From: JADGRQ01 sp041476585
Lineage (GTDB): Bacteria > Pseudomonadota > Gammaproteobacteria > Burkholderiales > SG8-39
Direction of reading: 5' to 3'
Length of the DNA: 37,468 nucleotides
NCBI GenBank assembly: GCA_041476585.1
Contig: JBGOTT010000004.1
Span: forward strand, 1 to 37,468
Shown: piece by piece, positions 24,188 through 32,578 of the stretch
How the letters are laid out: the number at the start of each line of letters is the position of its first letter
Position numbering within the stretch: position 1 is the first letter of the stretch
Position numbers and translations under genes: made by a program
Notes under the pieces: model-generated
Told to the model about the DNA's origin: nothing
The model's input: only the letters and a program-made list of their open reading frames with translations
Database searches by the model: none

Positions 24188-26061
24188 GCAGCACGGCGGC
24201 TTGGCTCGCCGAATTCGGCGAGGAGCGCTCAAACGCGAGCGAGGCCGACACGCTCGCCGCTCCGACCGGTCGGAGGCTCCGTCTGCCCGACGAACCTGCC
24301 GGCGGGCCGGCGGCGCCAGCTCGGAGCGGGCGGTATCGAATCATCTTCGATGGCGTCCTGTACAACCGCACCGAGCTGCGGGCGCGCTTCGCGGACCGCC
24401 TGCCGAGCGAACCCACGAATGCCGACCTCGTGGAGCAAGCCTACGAATGTTGGGGCGACGACTCCGTGCACCGGGTGAAGGGAATCTTTACGTTGATCAT
24501 CTGGGACCGCGTGCAAGACCTGTTGCTGTGCGCACGGGATCCGCTCGGCATGCACCCGTTGTTCTATGCCGAAGCAGGGCGAACATTGCTGCTCTCCCCA
24601 TCGATCGAAGCTCTGCTGGCACACCCCGGTGTATCGACGGAGATCAATCGCGCTTGCCTCGTGGATCGCCTGACCAGACGCTGGCCGGCAATCGAGGAGA
24701 CGTACTTCACTCACGTAAGACGTGTGCCACCCGGGCACGTCATGCGCATCAGCCGCGACGGTCGGCGGGTCTACCGTTACTGGAACCCGGTGCCAAGCGA
24801 TCGCGCGATCGATTGGATTCCGGACGGCGAGGCCCAGCAGCGGTTCGACGCGCTGCTCGAGCAGGCAATCGACCGGTGCCTCACGCTCGGACCGGCCGGC
24901 ATCTACCTGAGCGGCGGCCTCGACTCGAGTACCGTCGCGATGGTGGCCGCCGACCTTTGCCTGCGCCAGGGACGAGCCGCGCCGACGGGGCTGTCGCTTT
25001 CGTTTGCGGGGCTCGACTGTGATGATACGGACGTGCAGCGAGGCTTGGCCACAGAGCTCGGCCTTTCGCAGATCCGGCTTCCGTTCAACGAGGCTGCCGG
25101 TCCGGGGGAGACGCTCGCCGCAGCGCTGGCGATGACTCGGACCCTCCCGGCGCCCCTGTCGCTGATCTGGCGTCCGGCATTGAGGCGCCTCGCTCTCGAT
25201 TGCCAGCAACGCGGTTGCAGCGTGATACTGACCGGCGATGGCGCCGACGAATGGCTCTCGGAAAACGCTTTTCTGGCTGCGGACCGCCTCCGGTCGCTGG
25301 ATCTGATTGGCATCTACCGGCTGTGGCGTACTTATTCCCGGTCGTATCACTTCTCGCGCCAGGAGGCGCTGCGCATGCTTATGTGGCGATATGGCGCTCG
25401 GCCGCTGCTGCGGGATGCCTGGCGCGTCGCCGCGGCCTGGGTGGGCGCGCCCGGGTTGGTACCGCCGCTTTGGCGCTTGCCTCCGACGATCAGCGCACTC
25501 ATTGGCGTACCCCTGCCGCAATGGATGGCACCTGACCCCACGCTGCGTGCCCGGGTCGCCGAGCGTCTGCAGGAGACCTACACGCGCGACGAAACCATGC
25601 CGAGCAGTTACTACCTGCAGGACACCCGATCGCGCTTGGATGCCCCGGAGAAATGGTTCAGGGAAGAAGAGACCTTCCTGATGGGGCAACGTATTGGCAT
25701 GCCTGTCCGGCAGCCATTCTGGGACGCCGATCTCATCGACGTGCTTGTGAGAATTCGGCCGTCCGTCCGGAGCGAAGGGGGATTGTCGAAAGCGCTGGTG
25801 CGGAAGCCGCTTGTCCGACGGTTTCCTCAGTTGGGCTTCGAGAGGCAGCGCAAAACTTGGCTCGGGGAGGCTTTGCTGTCTGCGATCTCAGCACAATCCG
25901 GCCGGGAACGTGCGGCAATCGGCGGCATACAGGCCCTGGGGGAATTAGGCGTGATCGACGTTAAAATGTTCGACGACGCGATCGCATTGAAAGGACCGCA
26001 ATCGCGGTTAGGGTACACATGGGAGATTCTCAACCTGGAAGCGTGGGTTCGGGCGCACTGA
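24184..26061 (+). CDS. Asparagine-synthetase-like ATP-dependent enzyme without glutaminase Cys
   Basis: A 625-residue AsnB-like protein. The N-terminal class II glutaminase-like domain (about 50-200, with FDGVLYNRTELRARF and CARDPLGMHPLFYA) lacks the Cys nucleophile that must follow the first Met (MSSTAAW here), so it cannot release ammonia from glutamine. The C-terminal ATP pyrophosphatase domain is intact: PP-loop S243-GGLDS-S249 and TGDGADEWLSE. This is the pattern of McjC-type lasso cyclases, which adenylate an Asp/Glu side chain of the peptide for amide formation. The candidate core here lacks Asp/Glu, so the carboxylate might be the C-terminus or a different molecule. The start overlaps the peptidase stop (ATGA). 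A 39-base gap follows. Confidence 0.85.
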   Translation: MSSTAAWLAEFGEERSNASEADTLAAPTGRRLRLPDEPAGGPAAPARSGRYRIIFDGVLYNRTELRARFADRLPSEPTNADLVEQAYECWGDDSVHRVKGIFTLIIWDRVQDLLLCARDPLGMHPLFYAEAGRTLLLSPSIEALLAHPGVSTEINRACLVDRLTRRWPAIEETYFTHVRRVPPGHVMRISRDGRRVYRYWNPVPSDRAIDWIPDGEAQQRFDALLEQAIDRCLTLGPAGIYLSGGLDSSTVAMVAADLCLRQGRAAPTGLSLSFAGLDCDDTDVQRGLATELGLSQIRLPFNEAAGPGETLAAALAMTRTLPAPLSLIWRPALRRLALDCQQRGCSVILTGDGADEWLSENAFLAADRLRSLDLIGIYRLWRTYSRSYHFSRQEALRMLMWRYGARPLLRDAWRVAAAWVGAPGLVPPLWRLPPTISALIGVPLPQWMAPDPTLRARVAERLQETYTRDETMPSSYYLQDTRSRLDAPEKWFREEETFLMGQRIGMPVRQPFWDADLIDVLVRIRPSVRSEGGLSKALVRKPLVRRFPQLGFERQRKTWLGEALLSAISAQSGRERAAIGGIQALGELGVIDVKMFDDAIALKGPQSRLGYTWEILNLEAWVRAH

Positions 26062-26100
26062 TCGCCGGCGATCGATCCTCGAACTTGACAGTAGTCGATC

Positions 26101-27180
26101 GTGACACTAGGTTCGGCCCAGCCGTCACAGAGTCGTAAATCTGTTTTCGGAGGCGATCTGCACGCGCAACTGAGACGGCTCATCGATATCGATCGGCGCA
26201 CGGAGGCAGCGTGGGCCGACCTCGCGGCGCAAGCAGTTGAGCCCAACCCGTTCTTCGAACCAGTCTTCGTGCTTCCGTTGGCGCGCCACCTCGGACTCGA
26301 TGTTGCCCTTTTGACCGTCGAGCGCGGCACCGATATGGTTGTATGCCTGCCGTTGTTGAGCGGGACTCTCCAGTGGCATGGTCTGCCTCTGGACGCGTGG
26401 AGAGGCATGTGGAATCCGCTGACGACTCCGCTGGTGGACGCCGAGGGCGCTGAGGCGGCTCTGGCAAACGCTGTTGCCCATTTCTCCTCTCTCAGCGGGC
26501 CGCGCCTGCTCGTTCTCGACTACCTCACGTCCGACGGTCCGGTCGCCGCCGCCCTCGAGGCCGCAACGGCAGGCCGTAGTCAGCTCTGGCCTTCCAAATT
26601 CAGGGTATCAGCGCGACCCGCTCTGCGTAGGCGGGACGACGGGTCCTATCTCGCCACGACACTGAGCGGCAAGCACAAGCGCAAGCTTGCGTGGGCTCGA
26701 CGCTCCCTGGAACATCTCCTCGGCGAGTCGCTGAAGGTCGTCGATGAGGGCGGGCATGCCGACGCTGTCAAGCGGCTGCTTTCTATCGAGGCCGGCGGCT
26801 GGAAGGGGCGCATCGGCAGTGCAGTGGAGTGCCGCCCTGATCACGCCGCGTACTTCCGCGCAATCTGCGCTCGTTTCGCGGACCAAGGTCGTCTGCAGAT
26901 CCTCTCCTTGCAGGGGGCAGGCACGACGGTCGCAATAAAGTGCGACATTCGATCCGGGGGTATGACGTTCGGCCTGCGCACGGCGTACGACGAGCGGTTT
27001 GCCAAGGCGTCGCCCGGTGTCCAGCTCGAGATCGACGCGGTCGGCGTGTTCCACGCCAGGGGTGGCCTGTTCGCCGATTCGTGCACCAACCATATCAAAA
27101 GCCCGCTGGCATGGTTGTGGCCCGACACGCGGCCGCTGACTCGGTTCATCGTGACCCTAGACAGCTCGGTGGTGCATTAG
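26101..27180 (+). CDS. GNAT-family acyltransferase, CelD/BcsL type
   Basis: A 359-residue protein with the CelD/BcsL acyltransferase pattern: NPFFEPVFVLPLARHLG near the N-terminus, the central LSGKHKRKLAWARRSLE and the C-terminal AYDERFAKASPGVQLEID, followed by FADSCTNHIKSPLAWLWPD. The family of double GNAT domains is frequent in polysaccharide loci and transfers acyl groups to sugars or peptides. A role in acylating the peptide product or a polysaccharide are both open. The start is GTG 26101. The gene lies 39 bases after the AsnB-like gene and 76 bases before the permease fusion. Confidence 0.78.
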   Translation: MTLGSAQPSQSRKSVFGGDLHAQLRRLIDIDRRTEAAWADLAAQAVEPNPFFEPVFVLPLARHLGLDVALLTVERGTDMVVCLPLLSGTLQWHGLPLDAWRGMWNPLTTPLVDAEGAEAALANAVAHFSSLSGPRLLVLDYLTSDGPVAAALEAATAGRSQLWPSKFRVSARPALRRRDDGSYLATTLSGKHKRKLAWARRSLEHLLGESLKVVDEGGHADAVKRLLSIEAGGWKGRIGSAVECRPDHAAYFRAICARFADQGRLQILSLQGAGTTVAIKCDIRSGGMTFGLRTAYDERFAKASPGVQLEIDAVGVFHARGGLFADSCTNHIKSPLAWLWPDTRPLTRFIVTLDSSVVH

Positions 27181-27256
27181 CGGTAACCATCCAGATGTGA
27201 CTGAGGCACAATGAGTTGGGTGTTTACCGATGGAAGTGCCGGGAGGCGTATCTGCC

Positions 27257-30200
27257 ATGGATACACTGCGCGATAAGCGCTTCATTCTCGTCGCCTTGCT
27301 GATGGCGGCGCTCGCCGCCGAGTTCTGGGGCGATTCCCGCTACCCGGCACTCAACGAAAAACTGTTGATGGGTGCGGATACTCCTCTATCCGGCCTGGCG
27401 TTCAGTACCCTGGTAAACATCGCGCCCGATGAAAAAGTGGTGCCGCGCATCCTCTACGAGACGGTCAACTGGACGTACACCAATCGTCAGGGGATGACCT
27501 TCGGCATTCTGTTCGGGGCGCTGTTGATGACGTTGCTCGCGCTGATCGTCCAGCGCCCTCTCCAAAGTCGCTTTGCCAATTCCGCGATGGGCATGGTGAT
27601 CGGGACGCCGCTCGGGGTCTGCGTCAATTGCGCCGCTCCCATCGCGAAGGGAATTCATGCCGCTGGAGGCCGGGTGGAGACCATGCTGGCAGCCATGGTC
27701 AGTTCGCCTACCCTCAATGTCATAGTGCTGACAATGCTGTTCGCGCTTTTTCCTGTCTATATGGGAATGATCAAGCTCGGGTTGACAGTGGGCTTCATCT
27801 TGATCGGCATTCCGCTGTTGACACGACTATTGCACGCGCAGGGCGCCGTCGTGGTCGGCGAGGTCGCAGGCCTCGTGGATCCCGATCCGCCTGATCGGGC
27901 CAAAAACTGGTCACAGGCAACGCGGTGGGTGGTGGAAAACTTTGGCCGAAATTTGTGGTTCATCGTCAAAACCACCGTGCCGTTGATGCTTCTGGCCGGA
28001 TTTCTCGGTTCGGTGTTAATTACCTTGCTGCCCCTGGAATCCCTGGCCGATCTTCTCCCGCGTGCCGGGCGGTGGAGGACATATCTCGCGATGGGGGGCG
28101 TGGCACTGATCGGGGTCTTCCTACCGGTGCCCATGTCATTCGATGTCATCGTAACGGCGATACTCTGGTATGCGGGACTGCCGATCCAGTACGCGATGGT
28201 GCTTCTGTTTACACTCGGCATATTCAGCGTCTTTCCGTTTTTCATCGTTTGGCAGACGATTGGCCTGAGAATCGCTGCGAGCCTGTTCCTGGGACTGGCT
28301 GGACTCGGAATCGTTGCTGGCGTCCTCGGCCAGAAATATTTTGAATGGGATTACAGGCGCCAGCAGGCGTTGTTCTTCGAGGTTTTCGGCGGCTCTCCCG
28401 CATCGCTGAAGGGCCCGAAGATGTTACGCGTCGGCGGTGAGACGCGGCAGGAGAAACCGGATCGCGAACTCGTTCCGCTTCTGCAGCGTTCGGCGTTGAT
28501 CCCGCAATCAATGCGGATTGCGAGCGGGGACGGCGTTTCAGTGCAACGCATCCCGTTTCAAGCGCCAGCAGGCCGGGACCCACTCCCGACCGGCGCGCAG
28601 AAACTGTTCAGCCGCTATGAAGGGCGTGATTTCGGTCTTGATGAACCGTATTCCTTCTCGGCTCTGAAGTTTGAGGGGCCGTTTACGCAGTTTCGGGGAA
28701 TCGCTTCCGGGGATGTCCACAACGATGGCTGGATAGACCTCCTGCTGACCTCCGATGCCGGACTTTCGCTGTACGCCAATCGCCAGGGCAACGGATTCGT
28801 GCTGCAACAGATCGATATCCCCGCGTTAAAGGATTTTCATGTCGTGAACGCTGCGCTGGTCGATCTGAACAATGACGGCTGGCTCGACATCTTTTTCTCC
28901 ACCTACCGGCACGGAGACTACGTGCTCTACAACCGGGAAGGACGATTCACCAAAGAGAATTTCCATCGGCTGCCACGTCCGGAGGATGCCGTGATGACCG
29001 GCGCAGTGGCCTTCGGCGACGTGGACAAAGACGGGAACCTGGATATCGTGCTGGGAAGCTGGGTCAATCCATGCCGTTCATTTTTTCCGTGCGATGACCG
29101 CGCGATCAATAACTTCCTGCTCCTGAATGAGAAGGGAGGATTCAGGGTGCAGCCATTCAGGGGGCTGCCCGGACGACAAACCTTGAGCCTGCTGCTTTCC
29201 GATATCAACAACGACGGCCACCTGGACCTGATCATCGGGAGCGAGGATCGGGCGCCGGACTTTTACTTTTTCGGGAACGGGGATGGCAGCTTCCGGCAAT
29301 TGACCGGGAATGACGGCATCGTCCCGCATTCGACGGCAACGACGATGAGCGTCACCAGTGCAGACGTCAACAATGACCTCCTGCTGGAGCTCTATTTGGG
29401 GCAGATCAACGATTCTCCGAAGGATCACAGCAAATTGCGCGACGTAGGACCCGAAATCTGCGATGAAATTACCCAGCCTGAACACAGAAAGAGCTGTCGG
29501 GAAATGATGAAAGTGCATCAAGTCATGCCGGGCCAAACGAAGAAACAAGACGTGTTCAAATGCATGTCGAACGAAGTGCAGGAATACCGGGAGGATTGCG
29601 TAGCGTACGCATTACTCCTTTGGGCTCGGGGAAATGGTCCGCGGAAAATGTGCGACCTCTTTCCCGGGAGCTGGGAGACCTTCCGGTTCAATTGTCAGCA
29701 TAGCTATGATGAGAAGGTCAAGGACGAAGTGAACGCTTCGCGCGCGGTCCAGAATTCCGCACCCGGCAAAGGTGATGGGGGCCAATCGATACCCGTGATA
29801 TTCGGTCGCAACGTCCTCCTCATGCCGACGGGTGATGGCCGGTTTGCCGACAGGGCGGTCGAAATGGGCGTGCAGTCGGTCGGGTTCACGTGGAATGCGA
29901 AATTTGCCGATCTCGACAATGACGAGTTCGTGGATCTCTACGCAGTCAATGGATGGTATCCAGCCGCAAAACGGAGATCGAACGTTTTTTACCAGAACCA
30001 GCAGGGGAAAGGGTTTGTCGATAAAACACGGGAAGCCGGCCTGGTCTCGTTCCTTGCGACCAGCGCCTATACCTATGTCGATCTGGACAACGATGGAGAT
30101 CTGGATATCGTCGCCGTACCCATTGCGGGGCCCGTGCTCGTATATGTGAATAACTCGAAAAAGAACCGAATCGCCTTCGAGTTGCGAGACCATATCGGCA

Positions 30201-30436
30201 ATCGCTTGGGGATCGGAAGCAAAATCATCATCCATTACGGCCCTGGCGGTGCGCGCCATCAAATGCGGGAAATACTGGCCGGCGGCGGCTTCCTCTCGTT
30301 CGATGCTCCCATCGCGTATTTCGGCCTCGGTGAATTTGAACGGGTAGAGCGGATCGAGGTGCGCTGGTCAACCGGGGGACAGAGCGAAATCCGTGGCGAC
30401 TTTACGGCGGGGGCCCGGTACATTATCAATCGGTAG
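27257..30436 (+). CDS. Permease fused to FG-GAP repeats and a UnbV/ASPIC domain
   Basis: A 1059-residue fusion. Residues about 1-370 form an eight-helix or so membrane domain like the DUF318/ArsP permeases, with the Cys motif GTPLGVCVNCAAPIAKGI and VSSPTLNVIVLTMLFALFPV. From about 440 to 960 follow FG-GAP/VCBS repeats with Ca-binding D-x-D/N-x-D-G loops (DVHNDGWIDLL, DLNNDGWLDIF, DVDKDGNLDIV, DINNDGHLDLI, DLDNDEFVDLY, DLDNDGDLDIV). The end is a UnbV/ASPIC domain (NRLGIGSKIIIHYG, GLGEFERVERIEVRWSTGG). An insert near 730-830 is rich in Cys (ICDE, SCREM, KCMSN, DCVAY, MCDLF, NCQH). The base composition looks lower in GC than the neighbours. ATG 27257 has GGGAGG upstream; ATG 27230 is the alternative. 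It may be a transporter with a large extracytoplasmic sensor or binding part. Confidence 0.8.
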   Translation: MDTLRDKRFILVALLMAALAAEFWGDSRYPALNEKLLMGADTPLSGLAFSTLVNIAPDEKVVPRILYETVNWTYTNRQGMTFGILFGALLMTLLALIVQRPLQSRFANSAMGMVIGTPLGVCVNCAAPIAKGIHAAGGRVETMLAAMVSSPTLNVIVLTMLFALFPVYMGMIKLGLTVGFILIGIPLLTRLLHAQGAVVVGEVAGLVDPDPPDRAKNWSQATRWVVENFGRNLWFIVKTTVPLMLLAGFLGSVLITLLPLESLADLLPRAGRWRTYLAMGGVALIGVFLPVPMSFDVIVTAILWYAGLPIQYAMVLLFTLGIFSVFPFFIVWQTIGLRIAASLFLGLAGLGIVAGVLGQKYFEWDYRRQQALFFEVFGGSPASLKGPKMLRVGGETRQEKPDRELVPLLQRSALIPQSMRIASGDGVSVQRIPFQAPAGRDPLPTGAQKLFSRYEGRDFGLDEPYSFSALKFEGPFTQFRGIASGDVHNDGWIDLLLTSDAGLSLYANRQGNGFVLQQIDIPALKDFHVVNAALVDLNNDGWLDIFFSTYRHGDYVLYNREGRFTKENFHRLPRPEDAVMTGAVAFGDVDKDGNLDIVLGSWVNPCRSFFPCDDRAINNFLLLNEKGGFRVQPFRGLPGRQTLSLLLSDINNDGHLDLIIGSEDRAPDFYFFGNGDGSFRQLTGNDGIVPHSTATTMSVTSADVNNDLLLELYLGQINDSPKDHSKLRDVGPEICDEITQPEHRKSCREMMKVHQVMPGQTKKQDVFKCMSNEVQEYREDCVAYALLLWARGNGPRKMCDLFPGSWETFRFNCQHSYDEKVKDEVNASRAVQNSAPGKGDGGQSIPVIFGRNVLLMPTGDGRFADRAVEMGVQSVGFTWNAKFADLDNDEFVDLYAVNGWYPAAKRRSNVFYQNQQGKGFVDKTREAGLVSFLATSAYTYVDLDNDGDLDIVAVPIAGPVLVYVNNSKKNRIAFELRDHIGNRLGIGSKIIIHYGPGGARHQMREILAGGGFLSFDAPIAYFGLGEFERVERIEVRWSTGGQSEIRGDFTAGARYIINR

Positions 30437-30456
30437 CGTATCGTTGCGGCGGCCGG

Positions 30457-31515
30457 CTAGGTTACGTCTCCCGCGTAGTTCTCGCGAACGTAGTGGAGAA
30501 AGAGGGACGTGGATCGGTGGCCCTCGGGAAGCGGTTTCCGGTAGTGGACGAGTTCGCGCCCCCGGTAGACCACGGCATCGCCGATGCCAAGATCCGCGGC
30601 GTGGACCACCTCGGGCGCAGCAGGATTTTCCATGTACAAAGGCCAACCGCTTGGGCCATCTGGGTCCGGGGCGTAATCGGCGAGCAGCGAAATGCTGAAC
30701 TCGCACTGCTCGCGGTCCGTGTGCCGAGGGAGGGCAGCGCCGGGCAGATACGACGCGAAGTAGACATAGGATGGCTTCACCGGCTCGCCGGCGATCCGCC
30801 CGACCAGGTTCGCCAGCTGCGGATGAAAGAAGCTGGCCAGGATCTCACTGTGGATCCGGTATCGCTCGGCGACCTGGCTGTCTCCCAGAGGCAGGCCGCC
30901 ATCCTCAATTAGAGACCGGTAGTAGTGCCGCATCGCACCTAGATGAAGCGGATGGATCAGGTCGCGTACGACGACATAACCGTTCGCCTGATACCGAGCT
31001 TGCGCGGCCTGGAAGATTCCCTGCCACTCTGCCGTGCGCGCCTGCTCGTGGTCGCGCGCGACGAGAATATCCGCCATAGCGAGGGTTCGGAGTACTGCGG
31101 GACGCAATCCGGAGGGTACGGTCAATCCCGGTCGGAGCGCAGGGAGTGCTTCGGCCCACTCGCCGCGGGCCCAGAACGGCGTCCATATGCCGATACCCGA
31201 ATCCTCGATCCATGCGATCGGGTAGCCGCGCAGAAAGCAGTCAAGCGGCAACCCGCGTTGCTGGATTTCCTCCGGTGGATCGCTTCCTGGCTGATAACGG
31301 AAGCGCGAGTTGACGATGAGGTCGACATAATCGGCTGACGGGTTCGGGCTTGGTCGCACCCTGCGAGGGACCAACCCGGACGGTTGCTCATCCAGGAAGC
31401 AGCTGTAGGCTTGCGTCCTGCGGCGCGCTTTTGCCTTGAGGAGAAACAGCGCCTTGACCAGTTCATCCCGTCTGTTGCGTGAGGACCGGCTCATCTTGTT
31501 CTCGTCCGATTGCAT
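30457..31515 (-). CDS. 2-oxoglutarate/Fe(II)-dependent dioxygenase, large
   Basis: A 352-residue protein with a double-stranded beta-helix dioxygenase domain in its C-terminal half. The facial triad is His265-x-Asp267 (LPRHTDREQ) and His324 (RELVHYRKP), with Arg334 (GHRSTSLFLHYV) likely binding 2-oxoglutarate. The N-terminal 180 residues are not recognised; YVVVRDLIHPLHLGAMRHYY at about 180 starts the domain. It would hydroxylate or otherwise oxidise a small molecule or peptide. ATG 31515 shares one base with the previous stop (TGATG), coupling it to the smaller dioxygenase. A TTG at 31527 would be the longer alternative. It is convergent with the permease fusion, 20 bases apart. Confidence 0.78.
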   Translation of the reverse strand: MQSDENKMSRSSRNRRDELVKALFLLKAKARRRTQAYSCFLDEQPSGLVPRRVRPSPNPSADYVDLIVNSRFRYQPGSDPPEEIQQRGLPLDCFLRGYPIAWIEDSGIGIWTPFWARGEWAEALPALRPGLTVPSGLRPAVLRTLAMADILVARDHEQARTAEWQGIFQAAQARYQANGYVVVRDLIHPLHLGAMRHYYRSLIEDGGLPLGDSQVAERYRIHSEILASFFHPQLANLVGRIAGEPVKPSYVYFASYLPGAALPRHTDREQCEFSISLLADYAPDPDGPSGWPLYMENPAAPEVVHAADLGIGDAVVYRGRELVHYRKPLPEGHRSTSLFLHYVRENYAGDVT

Positions 31516-32126
31516 CAGACAAACCAAGTGACGATGCTGTATCGCGCACCACGGTGGATGCGTTGAACTGCGTGAGGCCAGTCTGAACGAAATCCAATTA
31601 GCAAGCCCTCCTCGCCCGTCAGCGAAATCTCGGGGAACTTGATGTGCCTCTGTTGCGTTGGCGATCCATAGAAGGTAAGAGATCCCCCGCTGTACGTATC
31701 CGGATCGCTCTCTCCACCCTCACCATTCAGGAATACCGATACGGAAACACGGCGCTCGCGAAACATCAGCGGCGCCTCCGGTTCGCGAGCGGTGTCCGTG
31801 TGTCGTCCGAAAGAGTAGCCCTCTCTGTAGATGAGAAACGACAAGGGCTGGCAGTGGTCGAGCTCGATGCCAAAGTGCTTCTCCAATGACGACCGGGTCG
31901 CCATCAAGCACGACATGACATGCGCCTGGGTTTCGGGAGACGCCAACGCCTTTTCGGTTCTGCGCTGGTCTTGATCTACTCTGATCTTGTTTTCGTGATC
32001 CCGGATCCCTGCCGGGATGCTTGGCGAGGATCGCATTTCGTGTCGCAGGCTGGCGCATAACGCGGCGTCGAAGAACCCCGGCACTACGAACATCCCGAGC
32101 TGAGCAATGAAACCGGCGCCTGGCAA
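31515..32126 (-). CDS. 2-oxoglutarate/Fe(II)-dependent dioxygenase, prolyl-4-hydroxylase-like
   Basis: A 203-residue dioxygenase of the P4H/SM-20 type. The triad is His109-x-Asp111 (FGRHTDTAR) and His185 (DWPHAVQRI), with Arg195 (GARYSIVTWF) as the 2-oxoglutarate anchor and the typical YSGGSLTFYG strand before it. Such enzymes hydroxylate Pro, Asp or other side chains, and the precursor core has three Pro. The start is TTG 32126 with GGGGGA upstream, or ATG 32093 with a weak ribosome-binding site. It is divergent from the PqqD gene, so the 166 bases between them should hold promoters both ways. Only the rightward one is evident. Confidence 0.78.
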   Translation of the reverse strand: MPGAGFIAQLGMFVVPGFFDAALCASLRHEMRSSPSIPAGIRDHENKIRVDQDQRRTEKALASPETQAHVMSCLMATRSSLEKHFGIELDHCQPLSFLIYREGYSFGRHTDTAREPEAPLMFRERRVSVSVFLNGEGGESDPDTYSGGSLTFYGSPTQQRHIKFPEISLTGEEGLLIGFRSDWPHAVQRIHRGARYSIVTWFV

Positions 32127-32209
32127 GCCCTTCCCCCTGGAACGCAGTGGGCGGATTATCGGCCGGGATCAGCGAGAAATCCAAGACCCGCCAGGGCGAG
32201 CGCGCATTG

Positions 32210-32239
32210 TTGACTTGACAGCGCCGCCTTGCGTAGACT
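32210..32239 (+). promoter_or_regulatory. Putative sigma-70 promoter of the PqqD-like gene
   Basis: TTGACT (32210-32215, 5 of 6) and TAGACT (32234-32239, 4 of 6) are 18 bases apart. A second, perfect -35 hexamer, TTGACA (32215-32220), overlaps the first but its spacing to the -10 is only 13. Transcription would start near 32246, about 47 bases before the ATG at 32293. Confidence 0.45.
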
Positions 32240-32292
32240 CCGCGCTGGTCGGGCCGATCCTGGCAACGATCATGCGCGCGAGGTGAGACCCG

Positions 32293-32571
32293 ATGAGTCG
32301 TACGTTCCAACGGAATAATCGCGTGGAGGCCGCTCCGCTCAACGAGGAGGCGATCCTGTTCGATCCGACGACAACGAAATTCTTCCTGCTCAATCGCACG
32401 AGTTCGTTCGTCTGGGAGCGCCTGTCGACACCAGCCACCGCGGAGACGCTGGCCGGTGCGATCTGTGAGAGCTTCGACGATGTCGCGCCGGCAGACGCGT
32501 TGAGCGACGTGCGCGCGACGCTCGATCAGATGCTGTCGATGGAGTTGGTGATTACCAGCGAAGCTGCCTGA
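32293..32571 (+). CDS. PqqD-like peptide chaperone (RRE-type)
   Basis: A 92-residue protein with the PqqD fold pattern: RNNRVEAAPLNEEAILFDP, the NRTSSFVWERL helix and a C-terminal winged-helix segment ending in MLSMELV. PqqD-like domains bind RiPP leader peptides through a YxxP or similar motif and present them to the enzymes. Related stand-alone PqqD proteins accompany HprK-like kinases and nucleotidyltransferases. The candidate precursor has a YxxPxI leader, so this is the expected partner. GAGGTGA stands 6-7 bases before ATG 32293. It is convergent with the nucleotidyltransferase gene, with a gap of 7 bases. Confidence 0.82.
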   Translation: MSRTFQRNNRVEAAPLNEEAILFDPTTTKFFLLNRTSSFVWERLSTPATAETLAGAICESFDDVAPADALSDVRATLDQMLSMELVITSEAA

Positions 32572-32578
32572 GGCTTCA

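Noticed and set aside
24229..25689. A 486-codon minus-strand open frame
   Set aside because: It is antisense to the AsnB-like gene with its intact PP-loop; no domain is seen.
19181..26061. Calling the cluster a lasso-peptide cluster
   Set aside because: The leader motif, PqqD and AsnB-like enzyme fit, but the core lacks Asp/Glu for the ring and there is no transglutaminase-like B2 protease.
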